Shown here: positions 46,185 to 55,807 of the stretch, one piece after another
Position numbering within the stretch: position 1 is the stretch's first letter
How the letters are laid out: every line of letters starts with the position of its first letter
Source: Anaerolineae bacterium
Lineage (GTDB): Bacteria > Chloroflexota > Anaerolineae > Anaerolineales > E44-bin32
Length of the DNA: 64,000 nucleotides
Direction of reading: 5' to 3'
Assembly: GCA_011174825.1 (NCBI GenBank)
Contig: DUEZ01000006.1
Location: 62,001 to 126,000 of the forward strand
Made by a program: the position numbers and the translations under genes
Notes under the pieces: generated by a model
What the model saw: only the letters and a program-made list of their open reading frames with translations
The model's database searches: none
What the model was told of the DNA's origin: nothing

Positions 46185-47645
46185 TTACCGTGTTAAGACC
46201 ACCGCCATTTCACCTTCGTAGCGTATTTCCCATCCGGCATGTTCTAAGAAAAATGCCAGTGGTGCCCTAGGCTCCAAGAGCACAACCCTGATACCATATC
46301 GATCAAGGTATCCCTCCCATCCAGGTTCAGCGAGCCAAGCCTTGAGGTAACCCTCTAGGACTTCATCACCAAAGAGATCGGTTCGGCCATCGACAAAACT
46401 AAGGTAATCTGGAAACAAATCCCAGATCACATATCCTCCCCAGTTGTACGAGTTAAATAGTGAACCAAGATCAGGATGTTCGCGGAGATAAGCGACCGCA
46501 TCTACAGGTACCTGACCTGCTATAGCGTCTCGATTAACCTGGTCGCTGAGAGGAATGGTAATTTTCATCAAAGCCGCCAACGCCAGAATGATAAACAGGA
46601 TGAGGTTAATTTTCCGTGCTATCGGTTCTGGGAAGTCAGGCGGACGCGCTTGTTTTTCAAGAAGGGGTTTCACTACTGCGTTGCTTTGTCGAGCAAGGAT
46701 CGGTGCCGCGACCAATGCAAAGGTTGCTATGTTACGTGCAGCCAGTAAACTCAAGCTAGCAAAACCTACTAATAATAAAAGATCAGACGCACGTTTTCTT
46801 TCTCTAGAAAGCGCCAGTGCTACACTACAGAGCATCAACATCCACAAGAAAGGTTGAACCTCAAGGCGATGAAAATTCGGTGATTGCCACTCCTCGATGT
46901 ACTCCTGTAAGACACCGACTGAAACCGTCTTGAATGGATAAATAACCATCTGTGGACCATGTGGATTTATAGAGACCGCTACAGCGCAAACCAACCCTAT
47001 GATCACGAGCGTACGAATTTTGATGATGTGATCGCGCACAACCTCAGCATTGACTTGAGGGCGCAAGCGTGCATCCAACACCAATTCTACAATTTCTCCA
47101 AAAAGGTAAGCTCCAATGAGTAAGAATCCAATGGCGAACCCACCATGCAAGTTGCTCCATAGTGCCATCAATGGAGGGAGGATCCATATACGACGGAGTT
47201 GCCCTTTGTCCGCCTGTGTAAGGCTCCACAAGAATATCGCTGAGAGGGCAAAGCTAAAGATCTGAGGGCGCGCTGACCAATATACAGCTGAGACGGTTGC
47301 TGCCAAGATTAAAACAAAAGCACGCATCAATGGCGGTGCATCAAGTAAAGGCCATATGAACACAAAGGCGATGACCACCATGATCGCGGTAAAGAGGTTT
47401 AATCCAGCGAATCCTAATGTATGAAAGACGCCATAGAGGATGACTTGCGCTAACCAACCCGGATAGATCCACGGCTCTCCTTGCTTTGTCAGAGAAAAAG
47501 GATCCGTGCGCAGAATCTCACCTTTCTCCAACATCCATGAACCAGCACGTAAGTGCCACCATGTATCCGTATCTACCGCAACTCTTACAGCCATGGCGAA
47601 TACGGCAAGAAATGAGATCCAAACAACGAGTCGACGAAAGCTCAC
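46185..47645 (-). CDS. GT-C-like polytopic membrane protein
   Basis: The 486-aa protein begins with a membrane helix followed by VDTDTWWHLRAGSWMLEKGE, an acidic loop motif at the usual GT-C position, then DPFSLTKQGEPWIYPGWLAQ and about 10 membrane segments. The C-terminal soluble domain contains NSYNWGGYVIWDLFPDYLSF, VDGRTDLFGDEVLEGYLKAW and YGIRVVLLEPRAPLAFFL. These motifs occur in a group of uncharacterised bacterial membrane proteins I cannot name. The start is at 47645, 158 bp before the GT87 gene. Confidence 0.7.
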   Translation of the reverse strand: MSFRRLVVWISFLAVFAMAVRVAVDTDTWWHLRAGSWMLEKGEILRTDPFSLTKQGEPWIYPGWLAQVILYGVFHTLGFAGLNLFTAIMVVIAFVFIWPLLDAPPLMRAFVLILAATVSAVYWSARPQIFSFALSAIFLWSLTQADKGQLRRIWILPPLMALWSNLHGGFAIGFLLIGAYLFGEIVELVLDARLRPQVNAEVVRDHIIKIRTLVIIGLVCAVAVSINPHGPQMVIYPFKTVSVGVLQEYIEEWQSPNFHRLEVQPFLWMLMLCSVALALSRERKRASDLLLLVGFASLSLLAARNIATFALVAAPILARQSNAVVKPLLEKQARPPDFPEPIARKINLILFIILALAALMKITIPLSDQVNRDAIAGQVPVDAVAYLREHPDLGSLFNSYNWGGYVIWDLFPDYLSFVDGRTDLFGDEVLEGYLKAWLAEPGWEGYLDRYGIRVVLLEPRAPLAFFLEHAGWEIRYEGEMAVVLTR

Positions 47646-48121
47646 TGATCAAACCACCTGATTGACAATCCCACCATGGAGCGCCCCCTTGAAATTGGGG
47701 TATCTGAAAATAATCTATTACTGTGGACGCATTCTCCCCATCAGCAGGTGCAATTTCGAATCCAGTTTGTTCCTTACCGTACGACCTTTACTCAAGAACC
47801 TCAATGTCACTTATGGGCTAACATAAAAATCGTTTTCACCGTACTATACCCATTCGCCTTCCGACCGCAACTCCCTTTATCGTTCGCTATCTCACAGATA
47901 TCTCCGAAAAAGAAAAACCACATAATCGTGAGCGGAACGTTCTGTACTAAAGAATAACTCCCGTGAAAAGTTCAACCATGCGAAGAGGGTCGGTATATGT
48001 GGGGGTGCGAGTGGAGCCCTCACCCTCATATATACCGACCCATCGTTGCGCTTGGAGCGTAGTTTTGCCGGTGCACTCATGAATGACAACAGCTAGGAAG
48101 ATAAAGCAAGAGGGGAGTACA
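47646..48121. other. Intergenic stretch with one long dyad
   Basis: Nothing coding is supported. An open frame at 47676-47957 has no ribosome site, and its sequence shows no domain or regular composition. The notable item is the dyad at 47987-48041, listed separately. Confidence 0.5.
47987..48041. repeat. Long inverted repeat
   Basis: GGGTCGGTATAT (47987-47998) and ATATACCGACCC (48030-48041) are perfect inverted copies, and inside them GTGGGGGTG/CACCCTCAT extend the stem with one mismatch. The loop is about 14 bases. It would fold as RNA or cruciform DNA but has no T tract. Confidence 0.65.
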
Positions 48122-49693
48122 TCATGGAGAATTGATCTCAAGCCCCAGATCAGTTGGTGTGACGACTTTAGAGAGCCGGTAGAAGATCTGGTAATCCCCG
48201 ATTTTCGCCTCTTGCCAATGTACATTCAACCCTTTAAGGGATGACCTGATGTGGTCATCAAGCTCAGGATGATGAGTCGTGATGTAAGCCACCCGGTCAC
48301 TTAATGCGACCTGATCTTCATATGGTCCATATCGACTGTCTCTACGTGTGTAACGGAAATCCAAATGGTATGGAAGATAGGGCACAAAGATTAGTTCTTC
48401 GTTCGACAGAAATGCTAATGGGTAGGATACCCAATAGTTAGAATAACCTCGCCTCTCTCCTTGATCTGTTAGAAAGGCAACCAACGCGTGATCCTGACTA
48501 TGGTCGATCTGGGTGGTTGCGTTGAATTGGGTCGTTATTCCGGGTGGTTTCTGAAATGCAGATTCGACTGTTCCCCAAAGGTTGAACCCTAGAAGACCAA
48601 TCAAGACGAGCATTCGTAACCACCTCCGATATCGCCCTCTGAGATCTAACAGAAAATCTGTCACGATTAGTGCAATCGGAACGGCTAATGGTAGGAAATA
48701 CCGACCTGATGGATCTGCTCCAAAGGGGGTAAGAATAAACCCAAGAATCAGTGTGATCACAAGACCGATCATTACATAACGACCCATACGACCAGGTCCT
48801 GGTCTTTGCAAATTGAGAATCCCGTGGCCTATGATGATCAACCAAAGCACCAAAGCAATAGGCATAAGCGGGAGACTCAACCATCGAATCTCCCAAGGTG
48901 GACGGAATCCGAGGCTGACAGTGCTCCCGAAAAGTAGCAAATTGGTGATACGAGACCCTATCGCTGTCAGAGGATCCGTAGGGGACGCGCCAGCGATCGC
49001 AGAACCAGCAAGCTCCTGAAGAAGATTACCTTGGCCTTGGGATAGTCCCCATACCAACCACGGGGACACACCTATCACAGCCGCGCTGATGAGACCGAGG
49101 ATCTTCTTCTGCATATCACGTCGATGATCCAATCCCCTCATGCTCCATAAAATCAATCCGGCTGTAGGTATCGTGTAAACCAGTGTCAATCCAAAGACCC
49201 AGAAACCAAACCCTGCCAAGAAGCCCCATGCCACATAGGGCCACATCTCCCCTTCTGTTTTGGCTATGCGCAGCGCAAGCATGATCAGCAAATTCCCGAT
49301 CAAGAGCGCCTCCCCATATCCCCCGAGGGAAATCGTCGTATACAGTGTGACATTTACCGTCGGAATTGCCATCAGAAGGCCTGCGAAAAGCACCCCCTCC
49401 GAAGCGCCCAATATCTTCTTAGCCAAATACATGGTGGTCAGTACGGTCCCGATGTAAAGCAGGATTTGCACGACACGGATGACGATGACCTTCTGACCAA
49501 AAATCACAAAGCCCAGGGCTACGAGAGAGGCGTCGAAGCTACCCATGTACGCCTGACCATAGAAAAAAACAGGCCAGCGACCGTCCAGAATATGTCGGGC
49601 CATCAAGCCAACAATAGCTTCATCTGCGTTGAAAGGAAAAGAATCAAGCGCCAGTAGTACAATTTTTAAAGCAATCGCGATCAAAATCACCAC
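48122..49693 (-). CDS. GT39-like membrane glycosyltransferase
   Basis: The protein (about 523 aa from the chosen start) has a first membrane helix, then LDSFPFNADEAIVGLMARHI with the Asp-Glu pair, YGQAYMGSFDASLVALGFVI, about 11 membrane segments and a soluble C-terminal part with SNYWVSYPLAFLSNEELIFV. The frame is open to TTG 49879, but that would overlap the divergent gene by 120 bases and adds a hydrophilic, non-conserved-looking head. I therefore place the start at GTG 49693 after GGCGGGG, near the membrane helix. The exact codon is uncertain. Confidence 0.75.
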   Translation of the reverse strand: MVILIAIALKIVLLALDSFPFNADEAIVGLMARHILDGRWPVFFYGQAYMGSFDASLVALGFVIFGQKVIVIRVVQILLYIGTVLTTMYLAKKILGASEGVLFAGLLMAIPTVNVTLYTTISLGGYGEALLIGNLLIMLALRIAKTEGEMWPYVAWGFLAGFGFWVFGLTLVYTIPTAGLILWSMRGLDHRRDMQKKILGLISAAVIGVSPWLVWGLSQGQGNLLQELAGSAIAGASPTDPLTAIGSRITNLLLFGSTVSLGFRPPWEIRWLSLPLMPIALVLWLIIIGHGILNLQRPGPGRMGRYVMIGLVITLILGFILTPFGADPSGRYFLPLAVPIALIVTDFLLDLRGRYRRWLRMLVLIGLLGFNLWGTVESAFQKPPGITTQFNATTQIDHSQDHALVAFLTDQGERRGYSNYWVSYPLAFLSNEELIFVPYLPYHLDFRYTRRDSRYGPYEDQVALSDRVAYITTHHPELDDHIRSSLKGLNVHWQEAKIGDYQIFYRLSKVVTPTDLGLEINSP

Positions 49694-49747
49694 GGCTGCA
49701 TAGGGCGCCCCGCCAACTAGCGACTTTCCTGCGTTTAAACTGATCGG

Positions 49748-49753
49748 TATAAT
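49748..49753 (+). promoter_or_regulatory. -10 box just upstream of a glycosyltransferase start (leaderless)
   Basis: TATAAT at 49748-49753 lies 6 bases before ATG 49760. The expected transcription start coincides with the start codon. No good -35 is seen. The sequence around it (GGTATAATGC / GCATTATACC) could serve as a promoter for both directions. Confidence 0.5.
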
Positions 49754-49759
49754 GCTACG

Positions 49760-51274
49760 ATGCGATTGAAGCGATCGTTTCAACTCGAGATCCTCATCGT
49801 CCTTGTTGCGCTGGCTGCACGTATTGTTCCTGGCCCTCGCACAATTGATGACGCCTATATCACCTTTCGCTATGCTCAAAATCTTCTCAACGGATACGGG
49901 TTTGTTTATAACCCCGGTGAAGCCGTGCTTGGGACGACAACTCCGCTGTATACGTTACTTATGGCGGGCTTGGGTTTGTTATTCGGTGGTTGTCAAGCTC
50001 CCTTCCCAACCCTCGCATTACTAGTGAATGCAATCGCTGACGGTCTCACATGTTGGTTGCTGATTCGGTTAGCTGAGTCTCTCGGATTCCGTCGTGCTGG
50101 GTTAGCAGCCGCAGCAGTATGGGCAATTGCACCCTGGTCCGTAACCTTCTCTATCGGTGGTATGGAAACGAGTCTCCTTATCCTATTTGGAATGGCTACA
50201 TTTTACTTTTATTCAATCGATAAGCCAGTCATCTCAGCGTTATGTGGCAGTCTAAGCCTTCTTACACGACCTGATGCTCTCCTGCTTCTCATTCCCCTCA
50301 TCATTGAACGCATCCGACGCTCGATAACATCAAACCAAAGCCCTTCATCTCCACTCCCCATAACGATACCTGAAGTCGGTGTCTTCGTGGTTCCTCTAGC
50401 GGTATGGGGCACATTTGCTACAGTGCTCTTTGGTCATCCCGTACCACTCTCGGTTGCGGCGAAAAGCGCGGCTTATCACTTGCCCTCTGAAGCTGGGATT
50501 GTCCGGCTGCTTCAACACTACGCGACACCCTTTCTTGGTTCTGAAACCTTAGGAACATGGTGGATAGGAGTTGGTCTGATCCTCTTTCCGGTTCTTTTTG
50601 GATTGGGTGCGATTAAGGTCCTTCGTGAGAAATCCTATGCATGGCCCATCCTCGTTTATCCTTGGTTGTATTTGCTCACATTTTCTGTCGCTAATCCCCT
50701 GATCTTTCGTTGGTACCTCACACCGCCCCTTACGATCTATTTCCTCGGTATTTTTCTTGGCGGCGAGCGTCTAGCTTGCGATTTGAAATCAAAGCTACCT
50801 ACCATTATCCTCACTGCCGTTGCTCTTTCCCTAACCTTCCTTGGTTGGGTTCTCCGACCTGACCATGGCCCAGACCGTCCAGCCCCAGAAATGGCATACA
50901 TTCAGTTAGAACTACATTACCAAAATGCGGCAATAATCCTGCAGGATCACATTCAACCTGGTGAAATGCTCGCGGCAGGTGACATCGGCGTATTAGGCTA
51001 CTATACGCAGGCTCATATATTGGATACCCTTGGATTGATCACTCCACAGGCTACGGAGTATTACCCCTTGCCCGATAGCGCGTATGTTGGCAATTACGCT
51101 ATTGCATCTGATCTCATCACGGATTACAAACCTGACTTTCTCGTCTTTCCAGAAGTCTATGGTCGTAGAACCCTATTAGAAGATCCAAATTTCCTCGGGA
51201 GCTATGATCTATTGAAAACGATTCCCTCCGACATCTATGGATCTCACGGAATATTGATCTACATGAGACATTAA
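49760..51274 (+). CDS. GT-C-fold membrane glycosyltransferase-like protein
   Basis: The 504-aa protein starts at ATG 49760. The first loop has PRTIDDAYITFRYAQNLLNG and FVYNPGEAVLGTTTPLYTLL, the acidic motif of GT-C enzymes of the GT39-like type. About 11 membrane segments follow and the C-terminal soluble domain contains AAGDIGVLGYYTQAHILDTL, GLITPQATEYYPL and YKPDFLVFPEVYG, clearly paralogous to the C-terminus of the gene at 38006. It is divergent from the GT gene on the minus strand and ends in a hairpin before rpoD. Confidence 0.82.
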   Translation: MRLKRSFQLEILIVLVALAARIVPGPRTIDDAYITFRYAQNLLNGYGFVYNPGEAVLGTTTPLYTLLMAGLGLLFGGCQAPFPTLALLVNAIADGLTCWLLIRLAESLGFRRAGLAAAAVWAIAPWSVTFSIGGMETSLLILFGMATFYFYSIDKPVISALCGSLSLLTRPDALLLLIPLIIERIRRSITSNQSPSSPLPITIPEVGVFVVPLAVWGTFATVLFGHPVPLSVAAKSAAYHLPSEAGIVRLLQHYATPFLGSETLGTWWIGVGLILFPVLFGLGAIKVLREKSYAWPILVYPWLYLLTFSVANPLIFRWYLTPPLTIYFLGIFLGGERLACDLKSKLPTIILTAVALSLTFLGWVLRPDHGPDRPAPEMAYIQLELHYQNAAIILQDHIQPGEMLAAGDIGVLGYYTQAHILDTLGLITPQATEYYPLPDSAYVGNYAIASDLITDYKPDFLVFPEVYGRRTLLEDPNFLGSYDLLKTIPSDIYGSHGILIYMRH

Positions 51275-51346
51275 TCCCGCATAGTGAGCACAGTTCCGCC
51301 AATTGATCCAAGGATGCATGTGGAATAAATCAAGTAAGTAAAAGAG

Positions 51347-51376
51347 AACCGCCTTGCTCAAATGAACAAGGCGGTT
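51347..51376. terminator. Bidirectional terminator between a GT gene and rpoD
   Basis: AACCGCCTTG (51347-51356), a 10-base loop, CAAGGCGGTT (51367-51376), followed by AAGTTGTTTTAATCG on the plus strand. It separates convergent genes. Confidence 0.8.
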
Positions 51377-51407
51377 AAGTTGTTTTAATCGTGCTTACCT
51401 TCGCGAT

Positions 51408-52691
51408 TTATTCCCGAAGGTAATCGACCAATTTTCGACGGTGCCCTGGATGTCGCAGTCTACTCAGAGCTTGGGCTTCGATTTGGCGCACCCGTTCCCG
51501 CGTGACACCCATTTTTCGTCCCACTTCTTCTAAGGTGTAGTTCTGCCCATCTAAAAGACCATACCTCAATTGGAGAATCCGGACCTCCCGTGGAGGCAGG
51601 TTGTGCAGCACCTCTCGGAGATGCTCTTTCAGCATATGTTGCGTAACCATCTCAGGCGGCGCAGGAGCTTCTTCATCCTCGATGAAATCCCCAAGGACTG
51701 AATCCTCCTCCTCATCCGTTGGGGTTTCCAGCGATAATGGCCTTCGGGCTACTTGGATCATATTCTCAACCTTCTTCGGAGGCACATCAAGCTCGTGGGC
51801 AAGTTCTTCCGTTGTCGGGGAACGGCCCAGTTTCTGCGTGAGTTGATGAGACACTCGTAAAAGTTTGTTGATCTGATCGCCCATGTGAACTGGTACACGA
51901 ATCGTGCGTCCTTGGTCAGCGATAGCTCGTGTCACAGCCTGGCGAATCCACCATGTCGCATATGTAGAGAACTTATGCCCTCGGCGATAATCGAACTTCT
52001 TTGCCGCCCTAATCAGGCCGATGTTGCCCTCTTGGATGAGATCAAGGAAGGGAACACCGCGACCCATATATTTCTTAGCAACACTTATAACCAAACGTGA
52101 ATTTGCTGTGATCAAATGTTCACGAGCGGCCCAACCGTCCTCAACAAGCAACTGTAACTCTAAGCGACGTTTGTTGGATACCCGATCTTTGGCCAACTCT
52201 TCTCGTGCTTCTCGACCTCTCTCAATACGCTTGGCAAGCATAACCTCCTCAGCTGCTGTGAGGAGTGGTACGCGGCCCACTTCCTTGAGATAAAGCCCAA
52301 CGGTATCATCCGTGTCAACGGCAGCGAGATGGTTCTCCTCCTCAATATCGTCACCCGCCCCATCCTTATCCCCCAAATCTAAGTCTTGGTCAGGATCACC
52401 GTCTGGAGGACCATCGAAAATTTGGATACCTGCGCTTAGCAAAGCGGCGTAAGTATCCTCCAATTGATCAATATCCCGCTCGACCTCAGGAAAAAGGACC
52501 AGGATATCATCAATGGTTACGTACCCTCGTTCTTTTCCGAGCTCAATCAACTGGTCGATTGCTGGATGATCCTCATCTGCTACCAAAATTTCATCGGTTA
52601 CAGCCTGCACCATGCGTGCTTCAAGATCGGGCTCTTTCTTGCCCTGTTGTGTTTTTTTTCTAATTTCCGACACCTTTCTCACTTTCGCCAT
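51408..52691 (-). CDS. rpoD: Primary-type RNA polymerase sigma factor (RpoD)
   Basis: Sigma-70 directs RNA polymerase to promoters. The 427-aa protein (from ATG 52691) has a short acidic region 1.1 ([20 protein letters not shown]), region 1.2 ([22 protein letters not shown]), region 2 with the core-binding and -10 recognition parts ([60 protein letters not shown]), region 3 and region 4 ([40 protein letters not shown]). The frame is open to TTG 52784, but that head does not match the family. The consensus promoters found in the window fit such a sigma factor. Confidence 0.95.
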   Translation of the reverse strand: MAKVRKVSEIRKKTQQGKKEPDLEARMVQAVTDEILVADEDHPAIDQLIELGKERGYVTIDDILVLFPEVERDIDQLEDTYAALLSAGIQIFDGPPDGDPDQDLDLGDKDGAGDDIEEENHLAAVDTDDTVGLYLKEVGRVPLLTAAEEVMLAKRIERGREAREELAKDRVSNKRRLELQLLVEDGWAAREHLITANSRLVISVAKKYMGRGVPFLDLIQEGNIGLIRAAKKFDYRRGHKFSTYATWWIRQAVTRAIADQGRTIRVPVHMGDQINKLLRVSHQLTQKLGRSPTTEELAHELDVPPKKVENMIQVARRPLSLETPTDEEEDSVLGDFIEDEEAPAPPEMVTQHMLKEHLREVLHNLPPREVRILQLRYGLLDGQNYTLEEVGRKMGVTRERVRQIEAQALSRLRHPGHRRKLVDYLRE

Positions 52692-53171
52692 AACTAAATC
52701 AACAAACCCCCATGTCGATAAGCCTAAACTTTTCCTCTCAGATTTTGTCACGTACTTCGATTTAATCAGTACCTTACAACACAAATATTAACTTCACACT
52801 AACAAACAAATCGACGATTTTCCTTCGGTATATCTACTCTTTCCAGATCAACTGGTTCACGCGTGTCTTTGAATAAATGAGAGCATTAAAAATACGACCG
52901 CTGGCTAGAAAAAGTAGTACATGTGTGGGTGTGGGCTTCGCCCACACCCACATGAAAACCCATACCTTGTTTATTCTCGAACGTATTTCAAACGGTCGTG
53001 AATAAAAAGCACTGCGGCCGTTGATTACCAGGCAGCATGTGCTCCTAGTCCATTATCCGAATGCAGTACCTAGGTAACACTATACATAAAAAAGGGCATC
53101 GGAGTCAATAAGCAACCGTGATTTTCATTAAATATTCATTTTCGAAAAATGCGGGTCGCCGGATATCTTGC
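52692..53171. other. rpoD upstream region with one dyad
   Basis: No coding frame is supported between rpoD and the pyrophosphatase promoter. A 29-bp hairpin at 52924-52952 is listed separately. A possible rpoD -10 (TAATAT near 52785) was not backed by a -35. Confidence 0.45.
52924..52952. repeat. GC-rich hairpin
   Basis: TGTGGGTGTGGGC (52924-52936), loop TTC, GCCCACACCCACA (52940-52952): a perfect 13-bp stem in the middle of the intergenic region of two divergent genes. It is too far from either stop to be a terminator of rpoD or the pyrophosphatase. Confidence 0.65.
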
Positions 53172-53200
53172 TTGACACTACATTGTTCGGTCTGTACAAT
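53172..53200 (+). promoter_or_regulatory. Strong promoter of the membrane pyrophosphatase gene
   Basis: A perfect -35 TTGACA (53172-53177), 17-bp spacer, -10 TACAAT (53195-53200). The start near 53207 leaves about 39 nt before ATG 53246, containing TAGGAG. Confidence 0.8.
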
Positions 53201-53245
53201 CGGCTCGTTTCCTTCACTGACAATTTCGAATAGGAGCGCATACAA

Positions 53246-55591
53246 ATGTATTTCATGGAAGGTTTGACAACCTTTGAACAATATGCCATTTGGGGAGTGC
53301 TTGGAGTAGCAATCCTCGGTTTGTTCTACGCCATTTTCCTAAGGTCACAGATCCTTCAAGAGGACAAAGGGACGACAAAGATGCAGGAGGTTTGGAGCGC
53401 CATTCGGGACGGCGCGAATATTTACCTCAATCAACAACTGAGGTCGATCTTGCCTTTAATTGCTCTCCTCACCCTGGCGTTATTCTTCTCCGTCTACATC
53501 GTCCCTCCGACCCATGAAGCCTTGGAACGATTTAGCACCATGGATGAAAACTCTGTACGGTTGATCATTGGTTTAGGACGAGCGATAGCATTTATTATGG
53601 GAGCCGGATTTAGTCTTACCGTAGGTCAGATCGGGATGCGAATGGCGGTACAAGGAAACGTTCGGGTTGCGTCAGCTGCTCGACATTCGTTCGGTGATGC
53701 TCTCCGCATCGCTTATCGTGCTGGCACCATCACTGGTATGCTCACCGATGGTCTTGGCCTTTTTGGCGGTACGATCATCTTCATCCTATTTGGTATCGCC
53801 GCGCCGGACGCTCTGCTCGGCTTTGGTTTCGGCGGAACGCTGCTCGCCCTATTCATGCGCGTCGGTGGAGGGATTTTTACCAAAGCTGCCGATGTCGGTG
53901 CAGACCTGGTTGGAAAAATCGAAGCCGGCATCCCTGAGGATGATCCACGCAATCCAGCAGTTGTGGCGGATCTAGTAGGTGACAATGTTGGAGATTGCGC
54001 AGGCATGGCGGCCGATATTTTTGAATCCTATGAGGTCACCATTGTATCGGCGTTAATCCTCGGGTTAGCTCTATGGCGTATTAGCGGTCATCTGCACTGG
54101 ATTATCTATCCCCTTCTCGTGCGAGGCATTGGTGTCCTTTCATCGATCGTTGGCACCTACGCCGTCCGGAGTGAGCCAGGCGAGAGCGCGGATGCAATGA
54201 AAGCGATCTTTCGTGGCTTCCTTACCTCAGCTGCGATCTCGATCGTCCTCTTCGGCCTGGTAGCCTACTTCTACATGCCATCCGTACCTGGCGGATGGTG
54301 GCGCCCCTTCCTAGCAACGACGGTAGGAGTTGGCTTGGCTATTTGTATCGATCGTATGACCGAATACTTCACCAGTTCACACAGTCCGCCTGTCCAAGAG
54401 ATCAAGAAGGCGACCAGCACTGGACCAGCGACGACCATCCTTTCTGGTATCGCCCTGGGTTACGAATCGAGTGTATGGGCGATTGTGGTCATCGCCATCA
54501 CGATCTTCGCATCGATCGTCATCTTTGGGACCGTCCCTGGCATCGAAGGCGCAGATCAGGTCTCCTACATTCTGTACGGTGTAGCGATGACCGGGATTGG
54601 TATGTTGACCCTCACTGGCAATAACGTGGCGATGGATTCCTACGGTCCGATCGCCGATAACGCCAACGGCATCGGTGAGATGTCCTGGCAGGACATGGAC
54701 GATGAGGAAACGAGAAATGCGAAACAAATCATGGCCGACTTAGATGCTGTCGGAAACACGACAAAAGCCATCACGAAAGGTGTTGCCATTGGTTCAGCGG
54801 TCATCGCCGCAGTCTCGCTTTTCGGTTCCTATCTTGTTGATGTGAGCCGTGCACAAGCGAATATCGGTATTCCTCTCGCGGAGCAAATACATGCGGTAGG
54901 GATACGTATCGACATGCCACAGGTTTTCGTTGGTATGCTGATCGGAGGCGCCCTGCCCTGGCTATTCTCATCCTTTACGATCAACGCAGTCAGTCGAGCA
55001 GCTGCGCTAATCGTAGAGGAAGCTCGTCGTCAATTCGACCTGGGAGTACTTGAAGGCAAAGTAAAGCCCGATTACAGTCGGCCAGTTGCGATTTCAACTA
55101 CCGCAGCTCAGAAGGAGCTTGTCTCCCTCGCCCTGTTGGGCGTAATTACGCCAATCCTTGTCGGACTGGTGCTCCAGGTTGAAGCGTTAGGAGGCTTTCT
55201 CGCGGGGATCATCCTCTCTGGGCAATTGTTGGCAGTTTTCATGAACAACGCCGGCGGCGCATGGGACAATGCGAAAAAAGCCATCGAAGATGAAACCTCG
55301 GACCCCAGCAAAAACCTCGGCAAAGGTTCTGAACGACACATCGCAGGTGTTGTGGGCGATACCGTGGGTGACCCAATGAAAGATACTGCAGGCCCAGCTT
55401 TGAATCCGATGATTAAAGTGGTTAATTTAATTTCTGTGATCATCGCACCGATTGTCGTCCAGTATCAGCCGTTAGGGATCGTCGGCTGGACAATCGTTGC
55501 CATTCTCCTGGCCATACTTGGTCGGGCGATCATCCAAAGTAAGCGACCAGCGCCAGAGATAAAGGCTGGGAGCAACGCAGCAGATGACTAA
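53246..55591 (+). CDS. hppA: K+-independent membrane-bound proton-translocating pyrophosphatase
   Basis: This enzyme hydrolyses pyrophosphate and pumps ions across the membrane. The 781-aa protein has the family active-site signatures DVGADLVGKIEAGIPEDDPR, NVGDCAGMAADIFESYEV and the late GDTVGDPMKDTAGPALNPM, plus the usual 15-16 membrane helices. The GNTTKAITKG motif (about 502-511) has Lys and Thr at the two positions that set cation requirement. Family knowledge says this combination marks K+-independent H+ pumps. The start codon is ATG 53246 with TAGGAG upstream. It probably conserves energy from biosynthetic pyrophosphate. Confidence 0.96.
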   Translation: MYFMEGLTTFEQYAIWGVLGVAILGLFYAIFLRSQILQEDKGTTKMQEVWSAIRDGANIYLNQQLRSILPLIALLTLALFFSVYIVPPTHEALERFSTMDENSVRLIIGLGRAIAFIMGAGFSLTVGQIGMRMAVQGNVRVASAARHSFGDALRIAYRAGTITGMLTDGLGLFGGTIIFILFGIAAPDALLGFGFGGTLLALFMRVGGGIFTKAADVGADLVGKIEAGIPEDDPRNPAVVADLVGDNVGDCAGMAADIFESYEVTIVSALILGLALWRISGHLHWIIYPLLVRGIGVLSSIVGTYAVRSEPGESADAMKAIFRGFLTSAAISIVLFGLVAYFYMPSVPGGWWRPFLATTVGVGLAICIDRMTEYFTSSHSPPVQEIKKATSTGPATTILSGIALGYESSVWAIVVIAITIFASIVIFGTVPGIEGADQVSYILYGVAMTGIGMLTLTGNNVAMDSYGPIADNANGIGEMSWQDMDDEETRNAKQIMADLDAVGNTTKAITKGVAIGSAVIAAVSLFGSYLVDVSRAQANIGIPLAEQIHAVGIRIDMPQVFVGMLIGGALPWLFSSFTINAVSRAAALIVEEARRQFDLGVLEGKVKPDYSRPVAISTTAAQKELVSLALLGVITPILVGLVLQVEALGGFLAGIILSGQLLAVFMNNAGGAWDNAKKAIEDETSDPSKNLGKGSERHIAGVVGDTVGDPMKDTAGPALNPMIKVVNLISVIIAPIVVQYQPLGIVGWTIVAILLAILGRAIIQSKRPAPEIKAGSNAADD

Positions 55592-55651
55592 CACTTTGTT
55601 TTCTTATTGACACGAAATCCTTTGAAGATTTTCTTCTTTTGGATGGATCCC

Positions 55652-55690
55652 CAAAGCTTCTCGATACCAGGATGAGATCGAGAAGCTTTG
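55652..55690 (+). terminator. Terminator of the pyrophosphatase gene
   Basis: CAAAGCTTCTCGAT (55652-55665), an 11-base loop, ATCGAGAAGCTTTG (55677-55690) then TGTTTACC. A 14-bp stem 60 bases after the stop codon. Confidence 0.75.
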
Positions 55691-55807
55691 TGTTTACCGG
55701 ATTTTGTGCAGTTGGAATGGGTAATGAAACCTATCCGCTCCTTGAAGAAAACATCTGGTCCGACTCAATCATCAAAAGGGTTTGGGGCATCCCTTTCCTA
55801 ATCAACA

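Noticed and set aside
47755-47775. T-loop-like sequence TTCGAATCC suggesting a tRNA
   Set aside because: No matching 5-bp T stem, no anticodon arm and no acceptor stem could be built around it.
47676-47957. 93-aa open frame between GT genes
   Set aside because: No ribosome site, no recognisable features, irregular composition; lies in an intergenic region.
52692-52784. Longer RpoD starting at TTG 52784
   Set aside because: The extra 31 residues do not resemble region 1.1 of sigma factors and the start lacks a ribosome site.
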